From Mycobacterium asiaticum DSM 44297 (GTDB taxonomy: Bacteria; Actinomycetota; Actinomycetes; Mycobacteriales; Mycobacteriaceae), in the NCBI RefSeq assembly GCF_000613245.1, contig NZ_HG964939.1:1-64000 (forward strand): a DNA stretch of 64,000 bases, written 5' to 3'. This document shows positions 19,007 to 26,888 of this stretch, piece by piece. The translations under genes and the position numbers were made by a program. Numbering within the stretch: position 1 is the first letter of the stretch; each line of letters opens with the position of its first letter. Under the pieces are notes generated by a model. The model had not been told where the DNA came from, ran no database searches, and worked only from the letters and a program-made list of their open reading frames with translations.

Positions 19007-20763
19007 GGGGTTCCACCACCATCGCCACGGGCGAAGAAGCGGCAGACGACCAGTCGGCCGCACCACAGAAGGCCCGGACCCGCCTGGTCCCGGCTCGATG
19101 GTGGGTCCGGAACTACACCTACACCGGGACACTGCTCGGCCTGATCTTCGTCTGGCTGTCGCTGACGCCGTCGCTGTTGCCCCGCGGCCCGCTGTTCCAG
19201 GGGGTCGTCAGCGGTTGTTCGGGGGCGATCGGCTACGGGCTGGGAGTGTTCACCGTCTGGCTGATCCGGTGGTTGCGCTCGCGCGATTCCACTCCCCCGG
19301 CGCCCGGCTGGGCGTGGCCGCCGCTGATCGTGGTCGGGGCGATCGGGGTCGGGGTGATGGCGATCCGGTTCCACGTCTGGCAGGACGACGTCCGCGACAT
19401 GATGGGCGTCGAACACCTGAAGTGGTACGAGTACCCCTACACCGCTGCGCTTTCGATGATCGTGCTGTTCACCCTGGTCGAAATCGGCAAGTTCGTCCGT
19501 TGGCTCGTCAATCTTCTTGTGGCACAAGTGGACCGGATTGCGCCGTTTCGCCTCTCGGCGGCCATCGTGGTCATCGGGCTGATGGTGCTGACCGTCAGCC
19601 TGCTCAACGGCGTGGTGCTCAAGTTCGCGATGCGGTCCATGAACAACACCTTCGCTTCGGTCAACAACGAGATGGACCCCGACATCGCGCCGCCGAAGAC
19701 CAAGCTCCGCTCGGGCGGTCCGGAGTCGGTGGTGTCATGGCAGTCGCTGGGCCATCAGGGCCGCATCTTTGTGGCCGGCGGGCCGTCGATGAAACGGCTC
19801 ACCGACTTCAACGGGGCCCCGGCCATGGAGCCCATCCGGGCCTACGCCGGGCTGGATTCCGCGACCGGCATCGACGCGGCGGCCGACCTGGCCGCACGTG
19901 AACTGATGCGTACCGGCGGGCTGCAGCGCGCCGTCGTCGCGGTGGCCACCACCACTGGCACTGGATGGATCAACGAGGCGGAAGCCTCTGCGCTGGAATA
20001 TATGTACAACGGCAACACCGCGATCGTCAGCATGCAGTACTCATTTCTGCCGAGCTGGTTGTCCTTCCTGGTCGACAAGGAGAACGCGCGGCATGCCGGC
20101 CAGGCTTTGTTCGAGGCGGTCGACAAGATGATCCGGCAGATGCCGGAGTTCAAGCGCCCCAAACTCGTGGTGTTCGGCGAAAGCCTCGGGTCGTTCGGTG
20201 GTGAGGCGCCGTTCATGAGCCTCAACAACGTTCTGGCCCGCACCGATGGTGCCCTGTTCAGCGGGCCAACCTTCCAGAACACCATCTGGACCCAGCTGAC
20301 CAGGACCCGCGACAGCGGTTCACCGGAGTGGCTGCCGATCTACGACGACGGCCACAATGTCCGGTTCGTCGCGCAGCCGGAAAACCTGGACCGCCCGAAA
20401 GCGGAGTGGGGCAAACCCCGGGTGGTCTACCTGCAGCATGCGTCCGACCCGATCGCGTGGTGGACGCCCGACCTGCTGTTCAGTCAGCCGGACTGGTTGC
20501 GGGAGAAGCGCGGCTACGACGTGCTGCCGCAGATGCGCTGGATTCCGCTGGTCACGTTCCTGCAGGTGTCCGCCGACATGGCCGTGGCCGTCGACGTGCC
20601 GGACGGCCACGGGCACCGCTACGTCGCCAACGTGGCCGACGCCTGGGCGGCTGTGATGTCGCCCCCGGGCTGGACGCGGGAGAAGACCGAGCGGCTGCGC
20701 CCATTGCTGCACGCCAACGTGACGCTGGAAGGCTCCTCCGGCGACAGCTCGGCCGGACGCTAG
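19003..20763 (+). CDS. Membrane-anchored alpha/beta-hydrolase, Rv1069c-like
   Basis: The 586-residue protein has four or five membrane segments in the first 220 residues (GLIFVWLSLTPSLLP; WPPLIVVGAIGVGVM; IVVIGLMVLTVSLLNG). A C-terminal catalytic domain follows with the nucleophile elbow FGESLGSFGG (GxSxG). It fits the two-part family often annotated as alpha/beta-hydrolase N- and C-terminal domains, and matches Rv1069c in length (about 587). The substrate is unknown; a lipid or wall ester is plausible given membrane anchoring and coupling to echA8. Its stop overlaps the stop of the convergent rhodanese gene by a few bases. Confidence 0.88.
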   Translation: MRGSTTIATGEEAADDQSAAPQKARTRLVPARWWVRNYTYTGTLLGLIFVWLSLTPSLLPRGPLFQGVVSGCSGAIGYGLGVFTVWLIRWLRSRDSTPPAPGWAWPPLIVVGAIGVGVMAIRFHVWQDDVRDMMGVEHLKWYEYPYTAALSMIVLFTLVEIGKFVRWLVNLLVAQVDRIAPFRLSAAIVVIGLMVLTVSLLNGVVLKFAMRSMNNTFASVNNEMDPDIAPPKTKLRSGGPESVVSWQSLGHQGRIFVAGGPSMKRLTDFNGAPAMEPIRAYAGLDSATGIDAAADLAARELMRTGGLQRAVVAVATTTGTGWINEAEASALEYMYNGNTAIVSMQYSFLPSWLSFLVDKENARHAGQALFEAVDKMIRQMPEFKRPKLVVFGESLGSFGGEAPFMSLNNVLARTDGALFSGPTFQNTIWTQLTRTRDSGSPEWLPIYDDGHNVRFVAQPENLDRPKAEWGKPRVVYLQHASDPIAWWTPDLLFSQPDWLREKRGYDVLPQMRWIPLVTFLQVSADMAVAVDVPDGHGHRYVANVADAWAAVMSPPGWTREKTERLRPLLHANVTLEGSSGDSSAGR

Positions 20764-21152
20764 CGCCCCACCGGCTCGAGCTCGGGCAGCACACCGGCGG
20801 CGGCCAGCGCGTGGTATCCCCCAATCACGTCGGTGGCGCGGTGCAGGCCCAGATCCAGCAGCGCCGCCGCCGCCAGGCTCGACGTGTAGCCCTCCGAGCA
20901 GAGGATCACCCACTCGACGTCGTCGTTTACCGCCTCCGGCAGGCGGGCCTCGCTGGTCGGGTCGCAACGCCACTCCAGCACGTTGCGTTCGATCACCAGC
21001 GCACCCGGCACCTCGCCCTCGCGGGTCCGCTGCGCCTGCGGCCGGATGTCCACCAACACCGCCCCGCGTCGCAGCGCCGCCGGCACCTGGTCTGCGGGCA
21101 GGCGGCGGTAGCACCGCCGGGCCTCGTCGAGCACTCGGTCGATACGGCTCAT
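20760..21152 (-). CDS. Rhodanese-like domain protein, Rv1066-like
   Basis: A 130-residue single rhodanese domain. The active-site loop carries a cysteine in ILCSEGYTSSLAAAALLDLG, where rhodanese loops have CRxGxR; here it is CSEGYTS. The ATG at 21152 overlaps the stop of the cysteine dioxygenase gene (ATGA), so the two are co-translated. Rhodaneses transfer sulfane sulfur; next to a cysteine-oxidising enzyme a role in sulfur disposal is likely. In M. tuberculosis I recall two PE_PGRS genes between this gene and Rv1069c; they are missing here. Confidence 0.9.
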   Translation of the reverse strand: MSRIDRVLDEARRCYRRLPADQVPAALRRGAVLVDIRPQAQRTREGEVPGALVIERNVLEWRCDPTSEARLPEAVNDDVEWVILCSEGYTSSLAAAALLDLGLHRATDVIGGYHALAAAGVLPELEPVGR

Positions 21153-21730
21153 CACGGCCCTTCGGGTTGGTCGGTCAGCTCGGTGCGCTGGCGACGCAAT
21201 GTGTTGCGGCCGGTCACCTCGTAGTACGACATGGCGGTCAGGGGCGGCGAGTAGGCGTGCACGCTCAAGGTGGGCTCCAGCGCGGGCGCGGGCGCCGTCA
21301 CCCGGACGGGGGCGTCGACGGGCCGAGGCGCCCACACCACGTCATGCACCCAGCCCAGCGGGAACCCGGCCTGATCGCCGGCATCGAGCCGCCGTCGCCG
21401 CAGTTTCCTTCCGTCCCAGCGGAATTCGTTGAGCGATCCGGACAGCACGGTCAGCGCGCCCAGCGACCCGCCGTGGTCGTGCAGTTCCGTCGGATGGCCG
21501 GGAACCCAACTGATCAGCCAAATGTCGAGTTCTTCATCGCCGTGGATGCGGGTGAACCAGCGTTCGGTGGCCGGCACGCCGCCCTGAGGCAGCAGGTGGT
21601 CACAGCGTCCGCTGAGGAAATCGTCGGCGGCTTGATCGGTGGCGTGCAGCAAATCGGGCACGCGTAACCGGGTCGGACCCGAATACGGGACGGTCGGTGC
21701 GTATAGAGGCGTGGCGAGGGAGACAGCCAT
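21152..21730 (-). CDS. Cysteine dioxygenase (type I, cupin), Rv1065-like
   Basis: Oxidises cysteine to cysteine sulfinate with O2 and Fe(II). The 192-residue protein has the cupin metal motif ELHDHGGSLGALTVLSG (two histidine ligands) and the third histidine in GWVHDVV. SLHAY-type C-terminal SVHAYSPPL is typical of bacterial cysteine dioxygenases. ATG at 21730 was chosen because sequence upstream has no family similarity. Translationally coupled to the rhodanese gene. Divergent from lpqV. Confidence 0.9.
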   Translation of the reverse strand: MAVSLATPLYAPTVPYSGPTRLRVPDLLHATDQAADDFLSGRCDHLLPQGGVPATERWFTRIHGDEELDIWLISWVPGHPTELHDHGGSLGALTVLSGSLNEFRWDGRKLRRRRLDAGDQAGFPLGWVHDVVWAPRPVDAPVRVTAPAPALEPTLSVHAYSPPLTAMSYYEVTGRNTLRRQRTELTDQPEGP

Positions 21731-21846
21731 ACAGAGAACTCCGGAGTGTGAAGCGGACAGGGCGAACGGCGGCGCGTCAGCGCCGACAACACTCGCAAAA
21801 TCCGAACCACTCCTGCATGAAAGAAGTGTTGCATAGATTGGGGACC

Positions 21847-22293
21847 ATGCGCGGGCAGCGGCGATCCTTCCAGCGAGCGACGGTGCTGTCGTGGCTACTA
21901 CTGGTCCCACTGAGTTCGTGGATGGTCGCCGGGTGCTCGGACGGCGGGAAAAGCGGCAGTGCCACCTCCTCCTCAGCGCGTCCGTCCGGCGCCAGTGGTT
22001 CGCTGCCGGCGGGCGCCATCGGCGTCTCCGCCGGCGGCGTCACCACCCGCGTCGACGTACCCGCGGAATCGACCGAGGAGGAGTATTTCCAGGCCTGCCA
22101 CGCCGCCAAGGAGTGGATGGACGGTCAGGGCAGCGCCGGTGAGGCGTTGATCGAGCCCTATTTGAAGATGGTTCAGGCCGCCGGAACGGGCGTTGCCGGC
22201 AGTTGGAATCAGCGGTGGGCGGACCTGTCGCCGGCGCGCCAGGCGGCCGTGATCGTCGCGGCCCAGGCGGCCGCCAACCAACAGTGCGGCTGA
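21847..22293 (+). CDS. lpqV: Lipoprotein LpqV
   Basis: A 148-residue secreted lipoprotein. The N-terminus is basic (MRGQRRSFQRA), followed by a hydrophobic core and a lipobox ending MVAGC, then a serine/glycine-rich linker. The mature part has the conserved ITRVDVPAEST-type VTTRVDVPAEST segment and ends AAANQQCG, as I recall for Rv1064c. An in-frame ATG at 21817 is an alternative start. Function is unknown; it is expected at the outer face of the plasma membrane. Confidence 0.88.
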   Translation: MRGQRRSFQRATVLSWLLLVPLSSWMVAGCSDGGKSGSATSSSARPSGASGSLPAGAIGVSAGGVTTRVDVPAESTEEEYFQACHAAKEWMDGQGSAGEALIEPYLKMVQAAGTGVAGSWNQRWADLSPARQAAVIVAAQAAANQQCG

Positions 22294-22386
22294 CGTCCAG
22301 CCTCGCCGCCGCGCAATTCCGATCAGGGGTGCAAGAAAGTGTCGGCCGGAAACCCCCGCGCCGGAACGTCAAGGGAGAATGAACGG

Positions 22387-23442
22387 ATGTCCGGACCGAC
22401 CCCGCTTCGCCCCCGCGGCTCCGCGGGAACTCGTGTCGCGCTGGCTCTGGGTAGCGGGGGCGCCCGTGGTTACGCGCATATCGGCGTGATCCAGGAACTG
22501 CAGGCGCGCGGCTACGACATCGTCGGGATCGCCGGCTCGTCGATGGGCGCGGTGGTGGGCGGGGTGGAGGCCGCCGGACGACTCGACGAACTGGCCGACT
22601 GGGCGAAGTCGCTGACCCAGCGCACCATCCTGCGGTTGCTCGACCCGTCGTTGACCGCGGCGGGCGTGCTGCGGGCGGAGAAGATCCTGGACGCGGTGCG
22701 AGACATCCTGGGCCCGGTGACCATCGAGCAGCTGAACATCCCATACACGGCGGTGGCCACCGACCTGCTGACCGGCAAGTCGGTGTGGTTTCAGCGTGGT
22801 CCGCTCGACGCAGCCATCCGCGCATCCATCGCGATCCCCGGCGTCATTGCCCCACACGAAGTCGACGGGCGGTTGCTCGCCGACGGCGGCATCCTCGACC
22901 CGCTACCGATGGCGCCGATCGCGGCCATCAACGCCGACCTGACCATCGCGGTGAGCCTCAACGGCAGCGAGCCGGGTGCCACCCGCGACGCGGAACCCGG
23001 TGTCACCGCCGAATGGCTGAACCGGATGCTGCGCAGCACGACGGCATTGTTCGACACAAGCGCGGCCAAGGCTCTGCTCGATCGGCCCACGGCCCGAGCG
23101 GTTCTCGGTCGATTCGGTGCGACCATCCCGGACCTGGAGGAAGACCCGGATCCGACGGACGGACGCGATGACGTCATCGATGTGCCGGAGCTGCCGCGAC
23201 TCGGCAGTTTCGATGTGATGAACCGGACCATCGACATCGCTCAGTCCGCGCTGGCGCGGCACATCCTGGCCGCCTATCCCCCCGACCTGCTGATCGAGGT
23301 GCCCCGCACCACCTGCCGCAGCCTGGAGTTCCATCGGGCGGTAGAGGTCATCGGGACCGGCCGAACGCTGGCCGCCCGTGCCCTGGATGCGTTCGAAAGC
23401 GCCGAGTTCGACGACGAGCCGCAGCCTGCGATCGAAGGCTGA
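22387..23442 (+). CDS. Patatin-like phospholipase, Rv1063c-like
   Basis: A 351-residue patatin-fold serine hydrolase. The oxyanion glycine-rich loop is LGSGGARGYAHIG, the nucleophile elbow is GSSMGAVVGG, and the catalytic aspartate is in LADGGILDP. Family members hydrolyse acyl chains from phospholipids or other esters. ATG at 22387 has AGGGAG upstream. It faces a second patatin gene, with only 10 bp between the stops. Confidence 0.9.
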   Translation: MSGPTPLRPRGSAGTRVALALGSGGARGYAHIGVIQELQARGYDIVGIAGSSMGAVVGGVEAAGRLDELADWAKSLTQRTILRLLDPSLTAAGVLRAEKILDAVRDILGPVTIEQLNIPYTAVATDLLTGKSVWFQRGPLDAAIRASIAIPGVIAPHEVDGRLLADGGILDPLPMAPIAAINADLTIAVSLNGSEPGATRDAEPGVTAEWLNRMLRSTTALFDTSAAKALLDRPTARAVLGRFGATIPDLEEDPDPTDGRDDVIDVPELPRLGSFDVMNRTIDIAQSALARHILAAYPPDLLIEVPRTTCRSLEFHRAVEVIGTGRTLAARALDAFESAEFDDEPQPAIEG

Positions 23443-23452
23443 TCAGAGGCCA

Positions 23453-24319
23453 TCAGAGTCCTAGGAACCGCGCGACGGACTCGGCTTCCCGGCGACCCTG
23501 CGCGCGTCCCGCTCTCGCCGAGCCGATCCGGCAGCGCGGATCCAGCGGGTTGGTGCCGAAGGCCGCCAATGAGTCGTCGTCAGCGAACACCGTCAACGCC
23601 CGGCCGGCGCGGCTGGTTTGGAAGGCGGTGATCTCGGCGGCCGGGCCCGGGCCGAACGGCGACGGGGCATCCGCGCCGGCGGGCACCAACACCACCGCGT
23701 CGTCGCAGTCGGCCGCGACATCGACGTTGACAGTGCTCTTGACGCCGCCATCCATGAAGCGCCGATCGCCGATGGTGACCGGCGGCCACGCTCCTGGCAC
23801 CGCACAACTGGCCGCGACCGCATCCACCAGGCCAACCCCGGATTCCCGGTCGAAGACCACGAATTCGCCCGTGCCGGTATCGATTGCGGTGACCCGAAGC
23901 ACGCGGTCGGGCCAGTCGTGGGACGGCAGGCGCGCAGCGATCACCTCGCGCCGCACGGGCTCTGGAACGGTGTCGGTGGCCAGCGCCACCGACCCGATGC
24001 GTTGCAGCCGGCCCGGCAAGTCGTCCGGCCCGCGCAACGCATTCAGGAACAACTCGGTAATGCGCTCGATGTCGACATTCGGGTCGATCTCCGCCGATGT
24101 CTCGGCGATCTGCCGCTCGTAAAGCGCGTCCAGCGTCCAGCCGCTACCGAGCTGCGCCGCGACGGTCGACCCGGCCGAGGTGCCCACCAGCACATCGGAG
24201 TCCACCAGCAACTGGGCGGCCTGCGGGATTTCATCCGCGATGCCCCGCAAAACACCTGTCTCCCAGGCAATTCCCGCTACCCCACCACCGGCCAGCACAA
24301 GTGCTCGTCTGGTTGTCAC
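23453..24319 (-). CDS. Patatin-like phospholipase, Rv1062-like
   Basis: A 288-residue protein distinct from its neighbour: oxyanion loop LAGGGVAGIAWETG, nucleophile motif GTSAGSTVAAQ, and catalytic aspartate in FMDGGVKSTVN. The canonical GGGxxG, GxSxG and DGG triad set is complete, so an active acyl hydrolase is expected. Convergent with the preceding patatin gene and about 10 bp downstream of the start of the next minus-strand gene's end. Substrate unknown. Confidence 0.9.
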   Translation of the reverse strand: MTTRRALVLAGGGVAGIAWETGVLRGIADEIPQAAQLLVDSDVLVGTSAGSTVAAQLGSGWTLDALYERQIAETSAEIDPNVDIERITELFLNALRGPDDLPGRLQRIGSVALATDTVPEPVRREVIAARLPSHDWPDRVLRVTAIDTGTGEFVVFDRESGVGLVDAVAASCAVPGAWPPVTIGDRRFMDGGVKSTVNVDVAADCDDAVVLVPAGADAPSPFGPGPAAEITAFQTSRAGRALTVFADDDSLAAFGTNPLDPRCRIGSARAGRAQGRREAESVARFLGL

Positions 24320-24330
24320 GCCTGCCTACG

Positions 24331-25212
24331 TTACGGGAGGTGCCGCGTGCCGGGCATCGCGTGCTGCGCGCGAAAGACCGGCTGGCTCAGATCATCCCTG
24401 CGTATCAGCGTCCGGGGCGGGTCGGCAAGCGCGACACTGCGGCTGATGTTCAGGGTGGCGTCGACATAAACGAGTTCGCCCGGATCGAGCAGGCACCAGC
24501 GTGGGTCGTCGTCCATCGGTTCGGTGGCGAACACCACCGACGACCGCTCGGTCAGCAACTCGCTTTGCGCGTGGATCCTGCTGGTGGACAGGTCGAAACC
24601 CGGATCGCCGTCATGACGTCGATCCAGCATGAACAACTGGTGGGTCTGCGGGTACCGCAACGCCCACATCTGGGTGCCCATGCACAACAGGATGTTGAGG
24701 GCGTAGACGGGGACATTGTCGGCGAGCCATTCGATCGCGTCCACCAAACCGGCTGACACATCACCGTTTTGAGCGCGAATGCCTGCGGTGATCAGCGCGA
24801 ACACCCGTTCGGAATCGGTTTGGCCCAATACCAGGTCGGAGGTGCCGAGTTCGCGGAGCCGTTCGTCGACGACGTCGAGGCCCTCGACCATGCCGTTATG
24901 CGCGAAGATCCTGCCATCCTGCAGAAACGGGTGGGTGTTGCGCGCGTCAAGCGACCCCGTGGTCGCATATCGGACATGCGCGATGAACGTGGTGCCGGTC
25001 AGTTCGTGCGCTTCGGTGGAGAACTTCGCGTCCTGCCAGGCGGCGATCGGCTCCTTGTACAGCTGCGGGCGGCCGCGTTCGTCGAACACCCCAAGCCCGG
25101 TGCCGTCGGGGTTCTTCCGGCTCTGCTGGGTGAGGCTGTCGGAAGCGTCCAGCAACCAGAACGTCGCGGCGACGACTTCCGTACCGGCGTGCAGACCGAA
25201 GAGGCGACACAT
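24331..25212 (-). CDS. Class II glutamine amidotransferase-like protein, Rv1061-like
   Basis: The 293-residue protein begins MCRLFGLHAG, so Cys2 becomes the N-terminal nucleophile after methionine removal, as in class II amidotransferases (YafJ/EgtC/PurF type). Supporting blocks are NPDGTGLGVF, FIAHVRYATTGS, THPFLQDGRIFAHNG and QTDSERVFALI. It lacks an attached synthetase domain. The EgtC-like subgroup hydrolyses gamma-glutamyl bonds; the substrate here is unknown. Five bases separate it from the upstream SRPBCC gene, so the two probably form an operon. Confidence 0.9.
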   Translation of the reverse strand: MCRLFGLHAGTEVVAATFWLLDASDSLTQQSRKNPDGTGLGVFDERGRPQLYKEPIAAWQDAKFSTEAHELTGTTFIAHVRYATTGSLDARNTHPFLQDGRIFAHNGMVEGLDVVDERLRELGTSDLVLGQTDSERVFALITAGIRAQNGDVSAGLVDAIEWLADNVPVYALNILLCMGTQMWALRYPQTHQLFMLDRRHDGDPGFDLSTSRIHAQSELLTERSSVVFATEPMDDDPRWCLLDPGELVYVDATLNISRSVALADPPRTLIRRDDLSQPVFRAQHAMPGTRHLP

Positions 25213-25216
25213 GGTT

Positions 25217-25690
25217 TCAGTCGACCAGCTGCGCGGACAGTTTCTCCAGCACCACCCGCGCGTAGCCCTTCCACATCTTGGCGAACACCGGTAGCAGCGG
25301 CGCCGCGGTCGCCGACTTCGGGTGCAGCGTCCACTGCCAGTTCACCCGGGTCCCGGTGCCGGCCGGCGCAAAGGACCACTTGCCGTCGACCGTGCTCACC
25401 AGCGTCGCCAACGGACCGGTGATGTCGGAAAGCGTGTAGCCGAACGACCTCGGCGGGTCGAAGCTGGTCTGCGTTTCCTTCACACGGCCGCCGCCGACCA
25501 TCACCAGGGTGCGGGTCTGCCCGGCCGGACCCCACTCGCCGGGCTGGTCGCGCACCTCCTTGATCGGTGGGATCACTCCGTACCATTGCGAACAAATCAC
25601 CGGCAGGGATATCGCCAGCGTTCCGGCGAACGCGTCCTCGACTGAAACGGGTATCGCCCGCCACTGCTCAACTACGACAGACCTTGCCAT
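25217..25690 (-). CDS. SRPBCC (START-like) domain protein, Rv1060-like
   Basis: A 157-residue protein, the length I recall for Rv1060, with an SRPBCC-type ligand-binding fold: start VEQWRAIPVSVEDAFAGTL, central SFDPPRSFGYTLSDITGPLA and a C-terminal long helix LPVFAKMWKGYARVVLEKLS. Such proteins bind hydrophobic ligands or act as small cyclases. The ATG at 25690 is used; the longer frame upstream overlaps the next gene without similarity. In a run of closely spaced minus-strand genes from 26787 to 24331. Confidence 0.85.
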   Translation of the reverse strand: MARSVVVEQWRAIPVSVEDAFAGTLAISLPVICSQWYGVIPPIKEVRDQPGEWGPAGQTRTLVMVGGGRVKETQTSFDPPRSFGYTLSDITGPLATLVSTVDGKWSFAPAGTGTRVNWQWTLHPKSATAAPLLPVFAKMWKGYARVVLEKLSAQLVD

Positions 25691-25728
25691 GATTGCTTTC
25701 TCATTGGAGTTGGTTGATTTCTGGCGAC

Positions 25729-26787
25729 TTACCGTGACAGGTGCGGGGCGGCTCGGCCGGTGATGAGCGGCAGGTCGAAGAAGCTCTGGATGCCTGCCGG
25801 TGCCGCACAGGTGGCCGCAACGGCGTTGACACAGTGCGCGGCGGTCGCGACGATGCCCGGATTGCTGGTGAGCCCTTCCTCGACCGTCTCGGGCTGCCAT
25901 CCCTTGACGGTGACGAAGGTGTCCGGGTTTCCCCGTACTTCGATCTCATACCGCTCCCCCGTCGGCCCGAAAGACCAAGGCGGGTCGAGGTTTTCCGATC
26001 CCATCAACCAGTTCACGGTGATCTGGACGACCGGGACGTCACCGGCCAAGGCCTCCCAGGTAAAGCGGCGCCCGGCGACCTGTCCGGGCTCGATCACCCC
26101 GATCGGCGAGTCGATCGGGGCGGTTGCGACCGCCACCTCCTGAGACGGGCGGATCTCGGGATCGGCGGCGAAACCCAGTCTGTCGACTATCAACCGCACC
26201 GATTGGAAGAAGCCGCCGTTGAGCAGCTTCTGCATCGGCCCGGTCAGGGCGCTGTCCGGAGTTCCTCCGAAGCCCATCACATAACGGAGCACATCCGGGG
26301 CCCCGTACGTCCGCAGATCCGAAAACTCCTCGGCGCGAACGAAAGTCACGCCGGTCGACATCACTGAGAGCAGCAGCGGGAACAGTTCGGTGGCAGCTCC
26401 GGGGCCGATGCCGGCGCCGTGCAGGGTGACGTTGGCGGCTTGGGCCGCGACTTCGAGCGGCGCGGCCTCCTTCTCGGTCGGATAGAACCAGCCCAGCGGC
26501 GTGACGACGTTCTTGCCCGAGCGCAGCAGCGCGGCGACCTCGTCGACGCTGGGCAGCAACGGCGCGTAGATCACGGCGTCGGCGTCGAGCGTGAGGATGT
26601 CGTCGATGTTGTCGGTCGCGGTCACCCCCAGCGGCGGCCCGCCGATGATGTCGCCGACGTCCCTGCCGCTCTTGGCCGCCGAATGCACCCAGCACCCGAC
26701 CAGCTCGAGTTCCGGGTGCTCCAACACCCCTTTGATCGCTGCTGTCCCGACGGACCCGGTTGCCCATTGCACGACCCGCAGTGTCAT
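25729..26787 (-). CDS. NAD(P)-binding oxidoreductase, dihydrodipicolinate reductase-like, Rv1059-like
   Basis: A protein of 352 residues starting MTLRVVQWATGSVGTAAIKG, a Rossmann dinucleotide loop (GxxGxxA variant). It continues with GVLEHPELELVGCWVHS, as in the dihydrodipicolinate reductase / 2,4-diaminopentanoate dehydrogenase-like group common in mycobacteria. Substrate is unknown. The ATG at 26787 is slightly preferred to the one at 26793 because the conserved strand begins there. It begins the gene run with the SRPBCC and amidotransferase genes. Confidence 0.85.
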   Translation of the reverse strand: MTLRVVQWATGSVGTAAIKGVLEHPELELVGCWVHSAAKSGRDVGDIIGGPPLGVTATDNIDDILTLDADAVIYAPLLPSVDEVAALLRSGKNVVTPLGWFYPTEKEAAPLEVAAQAANVTLHGAGIGPGAATELFPLLLSVMSTGVTFVRAEEFSDLRTYGAPDVLRYVMGFGGTPDSALTGPMQKLLNGGFFQSVRLIVDRLGFAADPEIRPSQEVAVATAPIDSPIGVIEPGQVAGRRFTWEALAGDVPVVQITVNWLMGSENLDPPWSFGPTGERYEIEVRGNPDTFVTVKGWQPETVEEGLTSNPGIVATAAHCVNAVAATCAAPAGIQSFFDLPLITGRAAPHLSR

Positions 26788-26801
26788 GGTCACCTTTCTA
26801 C

Positions 26802-26863
26802 CGCGAGCAGACGCTATAGCCCCTGTTTCGGCACGAAACCGGGGGATTCAGCGTCTGTTCGCG
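26802..26863. repeat. Large nested hairpin between fadD14 and the downstream oxidoreductase gene
   Basis: Outer arms CGCGAGCAGACGCT (26802-26815) and AGCGTCTGTTCGCG (26850-26863) pair with one mismatch. Inside them CCCCTGTTTCG pairs with CGAAACCGGGG around GCA. It lies in the 100-bp gap between two minus-strand genes. No T-run is visible. The CGCGAGCAG end also occurs in the outer arm of the greA-metB hairpin, so it may belong to a dispersed palindromic family. Confidence 0.7.
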
Positions 26864-26888
26864 AGGGGTCAGCGCCCCCCGCCCGCGG

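Noticed and set aside
18130..19527. 465-codon minus-strand frame
   Set aside because: Antisense to echA8 and the start of the membrane hydrolase, which both have complete motifs.
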